Positions 1-13,847 of a DNA stretch of 64,000 bases are shown in pieces. Location: assembly GCA_900708905.1 (NCBI GenBank), contig CAADRB010000060.1, forward strand, positions 532,184 to 596,183. The letters are read 5' to 3'. This DNA comes from Hymenolepis diminuta. Its lineage: Eukaryota > Platyhelminthes > Cestoda > Cyclophyllidea > Hymenolepididae. Made by a program: the position numbers and the translations under genes. The stretch's first letter is position 1, and each line of letters begins with the position of its first letter. The notes under the pieces were generated by a model. It searched no databases. It had not been told where the DNA came from and worked only from the letters and a program-made list of their open reading frames with translations.

Positions 1-1173
1 TAATCGCTCCGACTGTAAAACTGACGTTTTTTGTGATCCTTGCACGTATATGATGCTAACTCGCATGATAAACACTGACCAGCTCAACTTCCAGCATATC
101 TAATAATGCCACTTAGGATACACTACCTCTGTGTTTGTGATACAGTAAAACTCTGATTCTGTAATTTGATTTTGAGATTGACATCTGAAGTATCGTTGGC
201 TTTGGGAAGACTGGAAACACACCATATAACATATTGTAGAATCTTCGGGTGTACAGATCTTTTATAAGCAGAAAATTGAGCACTTATTCAGTAAGTTGAA
301 AAGCAACATAAAAGTGGGCATTAAATTTTCCTGTGCTATTGAAATTTACTTGAGAAGATGCCAATGCATCTATTTTAGTGAAGTAAGACTGTAATATAGG
401 ATGGATACTCGCAAATTTAAGGATCATAACTTTTGTCTAATAACCTAACCAGCTTTTCATTATTTATTGCATAAAATACTTAAATTAAATATGACCATCA
501 AATCAGATAGATTGTTGTTTGAATTAAGTTGGATTTATTGGGTTTCGATCGCATTTGATGTTCTTTGATAAAGATTTGATTTGAAGTTTTGGCTATTGTA
601 AGCAGTACCCATACACATATTTGTATATGTTGGTCAAAATTGTTTCCATTCTGCGAACAAAATCATATCATTTAACATTGCAGCACAATAAGAAGGGAAT
701 AGAAATGTGTTGCGGGAATATTAAACAGGATTAATAACTATTATTATTGGTTCACTTTGAATGAACTCTAGTGGGTTCTGCGACGTTGAAAACATGTTAA
801 TTCTAATTGTCTTGCTAATATCTGGTATGTAACTGAAATGGTTGCTCTCAAAGATGAAATGTTTTGTTCTGTCGTGGATAATAATGGTAATGACCTGACG
901 GCAGCGATGGGGAGGTCTGATTCAACCGGAACTGATCCCATTATGGGTGTATAGAATAGCGAACATCAAGACAGTGTGAATGTATCTGCTGCTCATATCA
1001 TCGTTGAAACTTCAGAAACAGAACATATTAATTATCCAGAGAGCCGGTCAATATGTCAATCGAAATTGGGGCGTGTGGGATTCACAATGCTAACAAGGCT
1101 GATTGAACCACGTCCAGCTAGAACTTTCTGGGAAGTGCGGTGTGTCACCGGTCACGTAGAGAACAAGCGCGGC
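1..1173. other. Intergenic, no gene seen
   Basis: Short ORFs here lack splice support and recognisable motifs. Around 756-800 there is a short segment resembling 7148-7200 and 42748-42800 (a shared 'gtgaactc(c/t)ag' core), which suggests a degenerate dispersed repeat. Confidence 0.5.
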
Positions 1174-1382
1174 CGTGTATGCAGAGGCCTCCTCAACCAA
1201 TCACCAATCGAGATCCCTGCAGCCTAGCGTGGTTTTGTATTTAATGACTAGGCTTTTGATTCACAGGAATAGGGAAGTGATCAATAAACCCCCCTACTCA
1301 GCTCATTACTTGTTCTTACCACTTTGGGCATAGTTTGGCTAATTCGGGAGTGAAGTGATAATAGAGGCCTCTGCTAGAGACG
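1174..1382 (+). repeat. Dispersed repeat family A, copy 1 (TIR- or LTR-like)
   Basis: This segment of about 210 bp matches the reverse complement of 4916-5160 over most of its length. Shared blocks include the start (GCAGAGGCCTCCTC), a CCAAT motif, a TATTTAA-like box, an ACTTTGGG block and the end (ATAATAGAGG). The two ends are imperfect inverted repeats sharing GCAGAGGCCTC. The CCAAT-TATA spacing would also suit an LTR or other promoter-bearing element. No coding capacity is seen. Confidence 0.65.
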
Positions 1383-3789
1383 GCTTCAGATTAGTCTCTT
1401 GGTCTTATTTCCCTCCCTCCTTTTGCTTTGTTGCTATAGCAGGATGGCAAGTTGATTATTAAATTGTATTTTTCAGGCCAGCCTTGATGGAAGACATTTT
1501 TATCACCGTTCCTTTGTAACTTGACTAATCGGACTGCGTTTTTTACGAATCCTGGTATTTTATGGTTCGCACTCTCAACCACCGTCTAAATCTTAATTTC
1601 TTTCTCTTGGACTGGTCCACCTGATTAAATGTTTCTCATTAAAAGTTACCGCCCGGTGTACTCAAAAATTATCAGTGATAGCAATGATCTTGGTCCCCTC
1701 CATTTATCAATTATTGGACTAACTCTTAACCGATATCAGTTGCTTTCCCACAGTGAAAAATCGTAAAATTTTGTATTAATAATATTTTTACAATGTTAAA
1801 TAACTCATTCTAATCGTTCCGATCACTTTCATCAATCCTGCAGATGTATTTGAATATAAAAATTCCACTTTCCACAAACTAAATGCGTATATGTACATAT
1901 GGGTCATTTGAAATGCCGTTTCTCAGTACATGCATACGTTTATTTATAAACATAGTATTCATTATTCTATATGGAATAACCGAGAGCATAAATATAGATT
2001 TATGGAAAAAATGTAGGGAAAGGGTAGAGTGAAATGTGATTTCACCTCCGTATTGCTCAGCTCAGAAAAAATACGGTTAGTTATACCGATGTCTTTAAAG
2101 TGATTCACATCGAATTAAGTGTCAATACTGCTAATGAAATTCTCATAGACAACTTTTATCCACCCATCTCTTTTAGTATAAGACTTAAAGCATCCGATAA
2201 TTAGGCACTTGAAATACATATTAATCTATAAGCCTCTGGAACAGTGATTCCGTCGAGAGTTGAAGAGCGTTATTTTCTTTTTTGAAAACATTCGCACACA
2301 ATTGCTAGACTCAAAATTCACCTGTTATGCTAGAGTTCCCTTCAGTTGGAGATTTACGTGTTTATGGTCAAGAATCAGCATTGTTGATCGCTTTATTTCA
2401 ATTACAAAATAATGCTGTTTTTCATTTTCCCTGGCTGCATTCGGAATTTATCAGAAAAAACGTTCTTAGATCGTCTAGAATTGACCCTCATCTCAAAATT
2501 AGGATGTGCTGTTATAGTAAGTGTAATTCGTGTGCTTCATTCTAAAGAGATGTTTTGTTAATCATTGTTTAATTTTCCGTCGATTTTAAATTGATGGCGA
2601 TAATTCAAGTATTCAACTGCGCCAAAAACATTGAAATAATTGAAAATTCCTGATTGGGTTGATAAAGACGCGGGAAATGATAATGTGTTCGAAATTGTTA
2701 CTTAATTTTATTATAAGTAGCACTTTAGTTATTCAATTTCGCCTTTACTGCGGAATCAATACTTATTCCAATTTACCTTCCCAACATTATTAACGCAAAG
2801 CATGAAGATATAATTTAAAATTTTAATGAATTTTCTATTATGATTCCCTGTTATACATTTTTTTACCATTCAGACATCGGGGTGTTTGAAATGATGCGTT
2901 TGATGAGCCTTCCAACCGTTGAACTCTTCGTTTCAGCCTCCCAATTTTGGTCATCTACTGCATTTGATTCCGTAGGAGCCCTGTTGGTGATTAAACGGAA
3001 TGCCGAAATCTTTATTGGCTGGCGCTTGGCGACCAAGACTTCCTGAGCCAGGCTAATACCAACAAGTTAAATAGAATTCGTTAGTTAAACAAAAATACTA
3101 TAAGATTTCCGTACCTGAGTCGATTCGGTCTAAGATGGTCACTCGTATATACGATTTAAAATAGTCTACACCGTTATAAGTGAAAATATTTTTCGCTCCC
3201 ATAGGCATTTAGCCTATCCAGGATGAAATGTTTTCCTGTCAAGCAATTTTTTTGCGTAATCACGCTCTTATCTGTAGATTCGACTGATATCTAGCATCAG
3301 GTTTGCCCTGATGCAGCAAATTCAATTTTTAATGTAAATATGAGCGAAAAAATCTGTTTTTTTCTCCTCGCCAAGTCATATTAAAGGACTAATTTTACTT
3401 AATGCTTTATTCTCTTCTTTCTCTTTCTAACTTGAGTGAAATTCGCACTTTTCTCAATGGTTTTAGACGGTTTTGTTGCATCACATAGTTAAACCATCAC
3501 TAATGTATTCAAGTTTACTGATAATTATAGAAGAGGACCATAGTATTACCTTTCCCATACTCTTGACTGTCAGATCCCGCAGGAATTTATTATAGGTACC
3601 CAAGAGAGTTGTGAAGCGGTCTCCAAATCTGAAAGGAAATAACGAGACCTAGATTATAGTTCAAATTTCACGCATTTGGAGCATTCTGACGTGGATGAAG
3701 AATGAAGTGCTCTACGCTATTTCGGTAATGGTGTTAGATGACATTATACAGTTATAGGCTGCAATAGAACCTCCTGGATAGGTACTCAT
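1383..3789. other. Intergenic, no gene seen
   Basis: AT-rich sequence with only short unsupported ORFs (for example 2327-2545 and 2840-3046), none carrying a recognisable domain or flanking splice pair. Confidence 0.5.
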
Positions 3790-4330
3790 TTGTACAGCCA
3801 TCCTCTCGCTTTTAAAGTATCGGATAAGGGAATACACATACATTTCAGTGTTCTCTCTGATAGTTAACAGATACAATCGCTTAATAAAATCAATCCTACA
3901 AGTGGATACTCAATGAAGTATCGCCTGATAAGATAGAGAGTTTAAAATATTAATTTTTTAGGATTCACCAGGAGTAAACTCTAGTAAATATGCTCGTGTC
4001 TATAGGAAGTTAGAAAAATGAATCATGTTAGTACTACCGACATTCCAATTAAATCAACCGATTAACAGGTGCCGAATATTGTGGACATGAACTCATCCAG
4101 AAATATCAATGATTAAATCATGAAAACTGAGCTTAAGAAAATTTGGATATTGAAAGATGAATTATACCTTTTATAAGGACTAAGAAAATCCCATGCTTCC
4201 AGAATGCAAATAAAAAACGACTCTTGAAGTTCTGACTTCTCTTCGACGTCCCATTTTATCTCTTAACTGAACTATTTAGACGCCATCCTTTGATTAAAAC
4301 CTGCATATTCTTTCACTGTCTTGAGCAATA
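3790..4330 (+). repeat. Dispersed repeat family B, copy 1
   Basis: Diverged copy of a repeat also present at 15250-15800 and 7230-7470, all in the same orientation. The best matching blocks are 4035-4110 (against about 15580-15650) and 4140-4260, which contains the shared CTTCCAGAAT motif. The start is approximate. No ORF is retained, so the class is unknown (non-LTR remnant or MITE are both possible). Confidence 0.5.
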
Positions 4331-4915
4331 AAGATAATCTCACCTGGTGAATGGCACATTTCCTTAAAATTTTAGAATTGATTTTGAAAATTTGATCTCA
4401 TTATTAAATTCTTGAGAATTTTAGAGACAAACATGTCAGCTGGAGTCAAATTAATTTCTGTTCGTCTGTCTGATGTCCTGTCGTTTTCATCCTAAACTGC
4501 ATATAGCAGATGTGCTTCATTTTTCCTTTTATACCGAAAAAAACGTTTACATTCTTCCAGGTTTACCCGAATACCTCTATACATATTAAAACTGCAACCC
4601 TTAAATGAAAAATTAAATAAATATTCAAAAACTAATAGAGAATATATAGTTGGAAGCGGTCTTGAATTTCACCTAACATAGAATTAATATGATCAATTTT
4701 TCAATCAGACTTGATGATTATCCAAGTGAACAGAAAATATATTCAGGTAGTCCTGTTTGGATGGCTAACTAATTTATCAGGAAGGAACCGATTACTTTCA
4801 TGATCTCTTCTATTTGGTAAGTAGTAGATTAAAGCTGTACAACACCCTTGGAGAAGATGCTACACCAGTAAGCCTTTTTGATACAGCTGGGTAATCCTCC
4901 TAAGCAGTCCAAACA
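4331..4915. other. Intergenic, no gene seen
   Basis: No ORF, repeat or RNA gene could be supported here. Confidence 0.5.
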
Positions 4916-5160
4916 GCGTCTAGTAGAGTCCTCTATTATAAATATGCTCCTGAAATTAGCTAGGCTGCTCCCAAAGTAGCGAGAACAAGAAAGGTGTTGA
5001 GTGGAGAGGGTTGATTAATCCGTAAGCGATGAGATAGTAAGAACTGTAAGCGAACAGAGCTCGTTATGAGTCGCTGTCTACGAGCTTGGTCCTTAAATAG
5101 AAACAACGCTAAGCTGCAAGGATACTGACTGCTGATTGGCTGAGGAGGCCTCTGCACGCG
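4916..5160 (-). repeat. Dispersed repeat family A, copy 2 (inverted relative to copy 1)
   Basis: Reverse-complement homologue of 1174-1382, about 245 bp. Read on the minus strand it begins GCAGAGGCCTCCTC, has GCCAATCAGC about 45 bp before a TATTTAAG box, then an ACTTTGGGAG block, and ends ATAATAGAGG. The 65-aa minus-strand ORF across it (4960-5157) is not conserved in copy 1 and is treated as chance. Confidence 0.65.
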
Positions 5161-7229
5161 AACTCCACACCCTCAACAGTGGCATTTCCACTATCTAGTC
5201 ACTCTGGCAGCTGAATATTCTCTGAAAAATTAAATCACTACTTAGCAGCACTTTGCTTAGCATTTGGAGGTAGCAATCTCAGCATGTGAAAGAAAAAAAG
5301 GAATGTGGTGACAAGAATGACCTTTAAAATTAAATAACCGATAAATGAGTACTGAGAATTCGATCAGTAAGACAGGGGAGGAATTACCCAATTATGTGAA
5401 TATCTTGCACCTCGATACCTTGACTTTGTTCTCCTCCCTTTCATCATTTATTGGGTTTTCTGTTAACCGATTTCGGTAAATAATCAATTTTTTGTATCAC
5501 TGTGGAGTAATAATGACAATAATTGATAAAGTCTAATGCTGGCTAGACGGCAGAAGGCCATAGATTCTTTCGCATCTTACAGATCTCATCCCCTTATTGT
5601 CAGGACAGATAAAAATCTACTTCCTAAAAGATATTTTGAGAAATTGAACCTAAGCTTTCTTATATCTGGTATTATATCAATCCACCATTAGTTCTTATGA
5701 TTAAGAATCGGACTCGAGCAAGGAGATTTAATGCCTGTAGAAAATGAGACTAGAACATGTGATTGCACAAAAGATTAGTTATCTGGTAAATTCAACCAGA
5801 TTTGCAGACCATTGGGGATTAAAATGAACGTTCCTTTTAATGTAATTTTAAACGATTTTCATCTTAGCTTAGTCTCATTAATATCACCTTGCAGAATTTC
5901 TCGCTGAAGTGATTAGGTTGGTCAAGATTCAGAGCGCTGACAACTGTCAATGCCGTTAAAACAGTTTAATTGTCATCTTACTTTAGTCGAACCAGGCTAA
6001 ATTAAATGGAGGCGAAGTAAGATGCACTTTTTAGCCCCAGTACCTAGAGTTAAACGTCTGATGGCCTTCAAATAAATAGCGGTGATATTCTGATATCAAA
6101 ACTGGGCCGAGTGATTAATTTTGACATTATCTATAAACGTCAAACATATCACTAGTAGGATGTGGTCCATGTATCACATTTGGAATACTTTCAAAGCATT
6201 AATATTTGGACAGGAGTTATTTAGACATAAATAACTCTTTGTCTATGCTTCTGTCGTGAAAATCTGTCTAGTTATTCCTTTCGGTAACAGACTAAAATGA
6301 TTAATTTATAGGAAGCAAGAATTCTCTTTTCCTGAAGCTGCATCATCAAAATTAGATGAAAGCATAAGAGGAGCTGACAGTACTTAACACATCGACCGTC
6401 ATCAATATTGGGAGTAAAGGTATCTCAGTTGTGATTGATCTACGTGTTACCCATGTTTATTTGGCATTTAGTCCAATTCCCAAATCGTCTATGACTTCCT
6501 TCTCTCATAAACAAATAGCGAGTTGAAAAGATTCTTCAACCTTGATCACGTTCAGCATCTATTGTCAATCTCGTTTCCCTCTAGTAACCAACGAGTCACA
6601 AAACCAAGGAGGTCAATGGAGACGTAAAAAATTACCAAGATATCCCATTATTCCACTCTATGATCGATCAGAGTGTTTACCATTTCATTCAAAAGTCGAG
6701 TGTCATTGTAATTATATAATTTTTGTCGACCCACGAAATAAATCACAACATTACTCACCAGCAAAATTTCGAATATCTTTTTACCTTTAACGATCCAGAT
6801 TGGGTAAACTTCCTATAATGATAGTTTTGTGAATCAATTTAGTGTATCAGACAGAAACGATAATGTGATCTTTAACCGTGTCCAAGTGATATATGATGGT
6901 AATTGACACGAACGGAGATCGAAAATTTTCTGGATTCGTTAATGACTGAGTGGGTGCAATTCTAAATCACCTTATATGGTTTATAGCCCGCTATTAATCG
7001 ACATTCGGATTTCAGTAAATTACCTTACAGGAAAATACGGAGAGTCCACCTGACTATTATATTTGACGTCAGTTTTGCTCCTCGTAGGAATAAAGTCATG
7101 TTTAGCAAAGCATATGGTTGAATTCTATGTGATTTGTTATTGTCGGAATTCAACTTGAGTGAACTCTAGAAAGCTCTACTATGTTGAAACTGTGTTAGTC
7201 TGATTTTCCTGCTCAAGGCTGTAAGAACA
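5161..7229. other. Intergenic, no gene seen
   Basis: No supported gene. The ORF at 6542-6790 has no recognisable motif and no splice context. Confidence 0.5.
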
Positions 7230-7470
7230 TATCATTGAATTGTTTAACTGAATCAAATAGTCAATACGCTTTGAATAACGCGAAAATGAACTAAGCTATA
7301 AATTCAGAGATCGAGTCAGAAAAATTTAGCATTGGAATATCTGGACATTACATAGCAAATTAAGCCTCCTATAATAAAATAGTCCATTCAATGCCTCCAG
7401 AATTCGAATGAAGACTCTTTGACATCTTGACTTCGAGTCTCATTTGAATCCCTATTGCTATATTTTGCTT
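7230..7470 (+). repeat. Dispersed repeat family B, copy 2
   Basis: Aligns with 15660-15800 over more than 120 bp, including the shared block CTCCAGAATTCGAAT (CTTCCAGAATTCGAAT in the 15-kb copy), and more weakly with 4140-4290. It covers the 3' half of the family only. It overlaps a minus-strand ORF (7388-7633) that I regard as non-coding. Confidence 0.55.
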
Positions 7471-8703
7471 TTTTTTTCGGATTCAGATAACTTAAATTTA
7501 TAAAATTAGTAACAGTAGATATCGACACTCCTAATAGTAAGGCTTCGGGCAGCGCGTCTACTCGGCCATGAGGAATGTCTGCGGCTGTCTTCATCGTATC
7601 TCTAGATGAGTCAGCTGTATTTAATGCAAACAAAGCATACTACGTTGTTCTGTTTAAATGTTCATTAATACCACTGTTAGCTAATTTGCAGACTGTTGTT
7701 GAAGTAATTATATGAAATATTGCCACACCTGATATGAGGTAGAAGATAACACACTCTCGGATTTCAAATTTTTTGTTGAGTGCTTTGTATCAAAACCGCA
7801 ACCGTCCGCCGGTAATAAAATTTCACTGTGAAACGTCTCATCTATCCCTAAGAGATGACTTGATTGGAGAATTTATCATAGAATTTGTCTGTTTATTTAT
7901 GACTATAAGGATAGAATTTAAGGAAAGAGGTTAGTATTGAAACCGACGTCGACATTGCGGATAACTATCTGACTTGGGGCGTTTTATAAAGCCTAAGACC
8001 TCCAGAAATTGGGCTCTTAAATTCCTGATTGCTCGTAATGCACGTAGAGCAGTGATCTCTAGATCATACTAAAGGATCACCTTTTCTGCAAACAAACAAT
8101 CGCAAATTCTCTTCATCATCTACCCACGTTTAGAGAAGAGAAAATTCGTTGGTTGTTTTATTCATAAAAATTCAGTCAAACTAAAGGTTTCTTTGATATC
8201 TTTACTGATTTGCCTTAGCCATGACCTTGAATAAGCCTTCTGCCTAGTTCTCATTGGTATACTGTTACTCGGAAGAAGTTTTTCTGTAAGAGAACTAGAC
8301 TAAGTCTTCTTCGTTGAAGCTTGGTCAAGGGATGATCTAGAGAAATTCTAGGAGCATTTAAACTGCTCAGCGAGTGTTATCCCAGGATTTACATCCCGTA
8401 GCCTAATAACATTTCCTCTCCTCACTGTCGCTTCAGGCACTTTTAAGTTACCTGCAAGTGATTTTCTTATTTAAATGTTAAATCCTAAGTCCATTTTCCA
8501 CCCAAACACGTAGATGTCCACACTTTTAGGAGTTTGATATCATAAAGCAGTCATAGCAACCTGGCTCTGCCCAGTTGGGGCAGAAAAGTAGGAAGCTGAT
8601 GACCTCACCACTCGCCCGACAGTCCTGCCTGACTCAGCATGGGATGGATGGGAAGATGAGTCAGTCTCCATGTGGTAGTCATTTTGCCGGGGAAAAGAAT
8701 AAG
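7471..8703. other. Intergenic, no gene seen
   Basis: From about 8545 the base composition becomes visibly richer in G and C up to the gap at 8704. No gene or known element is recognised. Confidence 0.5.
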
Positions 8704-8768
8704 NNNNNNNNNNNNNNNNNNNNNNNNNNNNNNNNNNNNNNNNNNNNNNNNNNNNNNNNNNNNNNNNN
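8704..8768. other. Assembly gap (65 Ns)
   Basis: A run of 65 undetermined bases. Four overlapping ORFs on both strands cross it only because N codons are read as X, so they are not evidence of a gene. Both flanks (about 8545-8703 and 8769-8895) look less AT-rich than their surroundings, so the gap may lie inside a repeat that assembled poorly. Confidence 0.95.
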
Positions 8769-11700
8769 GTGGAAGGGGTTTGGGAAAACACATCTGGACA
8801 CGCACGTGCTAGCAAACAAAGATATTTTGATTTGGGAAATGGAAAGAAGCAAACAGGAGAGGGAGGAATTTGTAGCCATATGGCCACTATAGTCAATGGG
8901 TTATAGTTGTCAACAGAACTTTATTGTAATTATCAATTAACTTAATTTTCTATATCGTATTTGAAGAGGATGTCTTTGTAAATCTAACCTTTGGACCTCA
9001 TTTCAGTACCCTTTGGTTTTATTTTATTAGAAGGTTTTAAATAAAAATAGACAGGTTTTGGTTTTAACAAGCGCAAATTTTCCACCGGTTCCACTAGTGA
9101 TCGGGGACAACTTTGCGATTAAAACATTTATCCCTGAAGATATTCGGTCTGGTTTTCAGAGCATTCAGTGGATAATTATTATAATTTCCAGAGTTTCAAG
9201 AAGTAAGGTCTGCATAGCTATGTATTTTTGCAGTCACATGTTTCGCTAACTACTTCAAATTCGTTTGATTCTAAAAGAAAGTAAGCATTTAGAATAAGGT
9301 ACGTTTGAACGATTGGGTGAAGGTGGCAGGCTTATGCTAAATTTTCTTTAAATACTCTTTCTTACCGGGATAATCGACTTATTTTAATTTTATTTTATAT
9401 GGATATACCAAAAAATAATGTTAATAAAGGAGAGAGAAACATGGATTTACACATTCCCTTATCGATTAACCGAATTGTTCTAGAACATTGGAAATTAGGG
9501 AGGGAAGTCTTTAATTTGCTTGCATTACTGCCTGCGTTCTCACAACTGATGGTAGATATGAAAACAATAGACAAAGTATTCTTAATAACAGTATTTTTAA
9601 ATTTCACGTTGAGCGAGTTCTACGATGTTAAATCAGGCAAATTAGTATACTTCTGCTATATTGGTCATTAAAAGGGCTCTGTAACTCTGAAGTTGCGAAT
9701 GGTACCACCACCTCAATCTTTTAAACTTGGTCAGATTAGATTACGCCTTCTTCCACTGAGATCATAAGGAAATGCAAATGAATGCAAACCCTCGCTCTTG
9801 AAAGCTTGCTAATATCACAATATCAACTAGTCTTTAACCGAACCCTTTCAATAATCTCACTGGAAGATGTTTTTAGGAAATCTTGATTTCTTCACTGAAA
9901 TCCTCCAGCTTGCCCTTCTTCCAGTACCCTTGTCAAAATTGTACCTTTGATAGGATAATTGATTCATATGAACTGAATATAATTTCAATGTTTATTTGCC
10001 TTTTTGATGCTAAGTAATAAATTGTGAAACATTTTTGTGAGTATATAATAAACTCCACATAATCCATCTCCTATAACCCTTCCTTGTCAATACTCAACTA
10101 AGTCATTTGAAAAATCAGTAAAATGTCATTATTCTCTGTTTCTAAAGACGAAAATTCAAATGTCAGACTGTGCAATTCTGTTTAATTCATTAAGGTATTA
10201 TCGGGAAAGGGAACTCCGTTTTGGAAGAGGAAAGAGTTCACCTTAAAGGTTATCTCAAGTGTTTTAATTAAAGTTAGCACAAATCTAATTATACTTGACC
10301 TGAAAACTCCGACTAATGGGCGCTTCCTCACGTTCACTCCCCTTTTTGTGGAACTCCTTGAAGGGATTGAACATTGAAGGGGAAGAGTGTTAAAGGCGAC
10401 ACGTGTTTTATGAGAGCACAAATGAGGTCACTGCACCTGCATGAAAAAATCCTCTTTTGAAAGAATATTACTGGACAGATAAAATCAGAAATCTGATAAA
10501 AATCACTCAATATTTGATTACTGGGTTACTAAGGCGGTGGATTTCGTCTTAGAGGACATATTTTCAATTTAATAAATACGTGTGCTTATATAACTTCTAC
10601 CCATTTGGAAGCATCCGGAAGCATAGGAAGGGGAAGATAGTTCAGTTTTAAGAGAGAAAATGAGTAATTGGCGCGAGAATCGGAGGTTCAGGAAAGTCCC
10701 ATGTCATCTGAACTCCAGAATCATCGGGTTAATGTTTTTTTTTTAAATTGAAATTTAATCAGGCTTTCCACATTTCCTAATCTTCCCCCTTATATGGAAA
10801 ATTCGACTTCTATAAGATTTCGTTGCAATTCTTTTCACAAATCTTCTGTAGCCCCTATCTACCAGACAAAGAAGTCTACCAAATGGCTGATCATATTTGG
10901 ATTTGTGGTGAACGATCCGCTTGTCTCTTCTCATCTCGCTTTCATTTACAATGAGTTGATGATATCGCAAGTTTGCACACATCATTTTTCCTTTATGTAT
11001 ACCTTCTAGTTGTGGTTAAAGTTTCATAATACCAGAAATAGATTTCTTTGCTGGAATCAGCATTCAAATTTCGGAATCTTTCTGTGAAGCAAGGCAGGGT
11101 ATCAAGCTTTAGTGAACCATCCTTCTGGTATTCCGAAAACCTAGATTAATCTTTCGTTAATCCCACTCAATCGAGACACACATTCAGGGAGGAACTCTGT
11201 TGCATTGTATGCTGAAGACCGACTAGTTGATTAGGCCATTTTGACAAAGTGTGTTTTTCGTATAATTATTTTTCTTCATAAATAAATGAAAAACAAAATA
11301 ACTCCATAATGAGTCCCAGAGGTAGACTTCTAACAAATGTACTATTTATATCGACAGTTGAGGACCTTGAGCTGTCAAGGGAAATTGGATAGGAAATATT
11401 AATTTTTGATGAGCTTTTCAAAATTAAATTTGGTAAAAAATTTAATTTTCTTTTCGCTTTACAAATAAAATTATTCTTTCGAAGGCCAATTTTTGTAACA
11501 AAAATTTTGGTCGTTTATTCTTGATGACTGACAGAAAAAGTTTGGACCATTTGTGTTTAATGGCATGGTGGGATGCTGATTGATCCAAATACTTAAATTT
11601 AAATAAAAAATTTAGTTTAAATTCAACCAAAACTAGTATTTTGTTATTATTATCACAGTAATAAAAATAATTTAAAAACTAAACACATATTTTCATTTTA

Positions 11701-11944
11701 ATGTTTTCGAGAAAATGATTCCTATTCTTCCGAAAAATGTGTCTGATTTTTTTTCTTGATGTCTTTTAGAGGAAGTTAGGATTGAAGATTTCAGCATCTG
11801 TGCGTTTGAGAATGCGCAAACTGGATTTTCGAAGTCATTTGCATTTTGAGGTTTTTGATTGGAACAAGGATATGATTTGGACGTGAAGTTTGTAGCTTTC
11901 TCTGTACCAGGGACTAAGGGGAGGAGAAGGCAAACTGGGGGATT
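8769..11944. other. Intergenic, no gene seen
   Basis: Contains overlapping short ORFs on opposite strands (9395-9671, 10182-10421, 10755-11009, 11693-11947) without domains or splice support. Confidence 0.5.
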
Positions 11945-12250
11945 CAAGTCTTAAAACAAGGATTTCTACATATCACTTGTTGTAGTTATGGTCTCATTGT
12001 CCTTAAAGTGTCTTTGATTGGGGGTCTTGAGAGCGTTTTGTTGGAGCTTAGATATCAATGCAAGTGGGTTCATATTATAGGTAAATGTTGATTTTCAGAA
12101 GGGAAAGTTTACACTCATTTTCCGAAATCGCATTTCTCGATCTAGTTCAAAATCAAGTTTAAAAGATAGGATAATGACACCATTCTCATCTTTACGGTTA
12201 CAGAGTCGTTAGTTATTATCAGCTAGCGAGAATTTCCATCAAATACAAGC
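11945..12250 (+). repeat. Dispersed repeat family C, copy 1
   Basis: Diverged direct copy of 19080-19420. Both begin with an AAGGATTTCTACATA-like block (AAGATTTCTACATA in the other copy), share a GTTGGAGCTT/GTGGAGCTTT block, a TGTTGATT block and a later AATCGTTA/GAGTCGTTAG region. No coding sequence is apparent. Confidence 0.5.
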
Positions 12251-13847
12251 TTTAATAAAATTTCTTTATTTCCAAATTGATATTCTCTTTTGCCAGTAAA
12301 ATAAGTTAGTTATAGATAATTTAAGGGGAACCGAATAGGAAAATTTGCTCTGCCTAAATAATAAGTCAAGGTGTTATTTTTACGGCGTATTTCCCTTCCA
12401 GAAAGAGGGTTAAAACGTCAGGTTATACGTCTTCGACATTAATGGCAGGAAAAGATAAACAAATTGCCAAGTTAAAAAAGGCAATTTGCCTGCTCTTATT
12501 TAGCGTAATATTATTTCAGGAAAACTTATAATCCTAGTTGGAGTATAATATCTCAAGGTAAAATTTGAAATAACATTCAAATTCTTCCTTAGTGTGTTTG
12601 AATAATGAATACGATAGTTTTAGATGCTTGAAAATATGCGGTCCCATGATGTAGAATAAAGTTAAACTTCGTCTGGTCGCTCCGAAAATATATTGCCAGT
12701 CTTTGGGATCTACAACTACTTACAAAATTTTTTCTCTACTTTAAATTCTAACCATATAGCAAAAAAAAAACGCTGGATTCACCGATCTAAGCGAAGCGTT
12801 TTAAATGTCATTCTTATTAAATAATTATTAATATTTCATATTTAAAAGCAAATTGTGTCTGTTAAACGCGACTTTCCCTTCTACTTTATGCCTTCGTCAA
12901 AATATGGCCAACGTAACAATCTGGGCGAGCAGTACTAATGATCTCCGAATATGTCGAATGCGACGAAACCGTTCCAAATCCCTAAAGTATGCATTAGTCT
13001 ATTAAATGCATACGCTGGGATTTCACAAATAATAGTGACATGGCCAGGAAAAGATATCTTATTTTATGTCTACCTTCTGTACCCTTCTATACATTCTTAT
13101 CCATGTAATCCTTGCTCGTCATCTGATCAAAAATGCCCCTAAGCAATCACATTACAGTCTTTATTTTTAATTCCGAACAAGGTTTTTAAAACGAATTTGA
13201 ATCGAAATATCGTATTTCCTTCATTTATACTTGCTCCTGACTACATATTAATTCGATTAGAAGACAATTCGCGCAAAATGAAATTCCGGTGTTTCCTTCA
13301 TTGATGTGATCCTTTTGAACAGAAAATTTACCCACTTCTGGAAGTTTAAGCGGTAGAAATAGTCAGTCAGTTGCTATCTCATAATTGAGAATTTTTAAAA
13401 TTTCTCGCCCGGTATTACTATTAATTTTTTAATTTAGGAATGAATTTCTTCGTGTTTTAAGTGGAGTCAATGTATCGGTTTTTTGTATTTCACAAATATT
13501 TAGTTTTTATTTTGCTATGATTCAAGTTATTAGACTTAATATTAAATAATATTCATTTAAGGCTACAAACATGATTTATCTGAGAAATTAAAGTATTATA
13601 TTTTATCTTAGAAGTTGTTAGATAGCGATTTTACCATACAATTCCAACATTCGTTTAGCAAGCCTTAATCCACAATGAATAAGAAATATTTCTCCATTTT
13701 GCCCACAAGTATCATGTAGTGCTTTGTTTGAAAATTGCTTAGTCATCCCTCCCAATATATGGGCAAAATTTTCAGCTGGAGGATTATTCATTTTGCCACT
13801 AATTTTGCTGCTTCTTCCACAGATTTTCTTCTTCGTTTTAGCAGCGG
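12251..13847. other. Intergenic, no gene established
   Basis: A minus-strand ORF (13851 down to 13618, 77 aa) has a Lys-rich start and a fairly protein-like composition. It begins at a TTG directly after a stop, has no recognised domain, and overlaps a hydrophobic plus-strand ORF, so it is not called as a gene. Confidence 0.4.

Noticed and set aside
8540..8896. Four overlapping ORFs across the N gap
   Set aside because: They stay open only because the 65 Ns are translated as X, occur on both strands, and have no motif.
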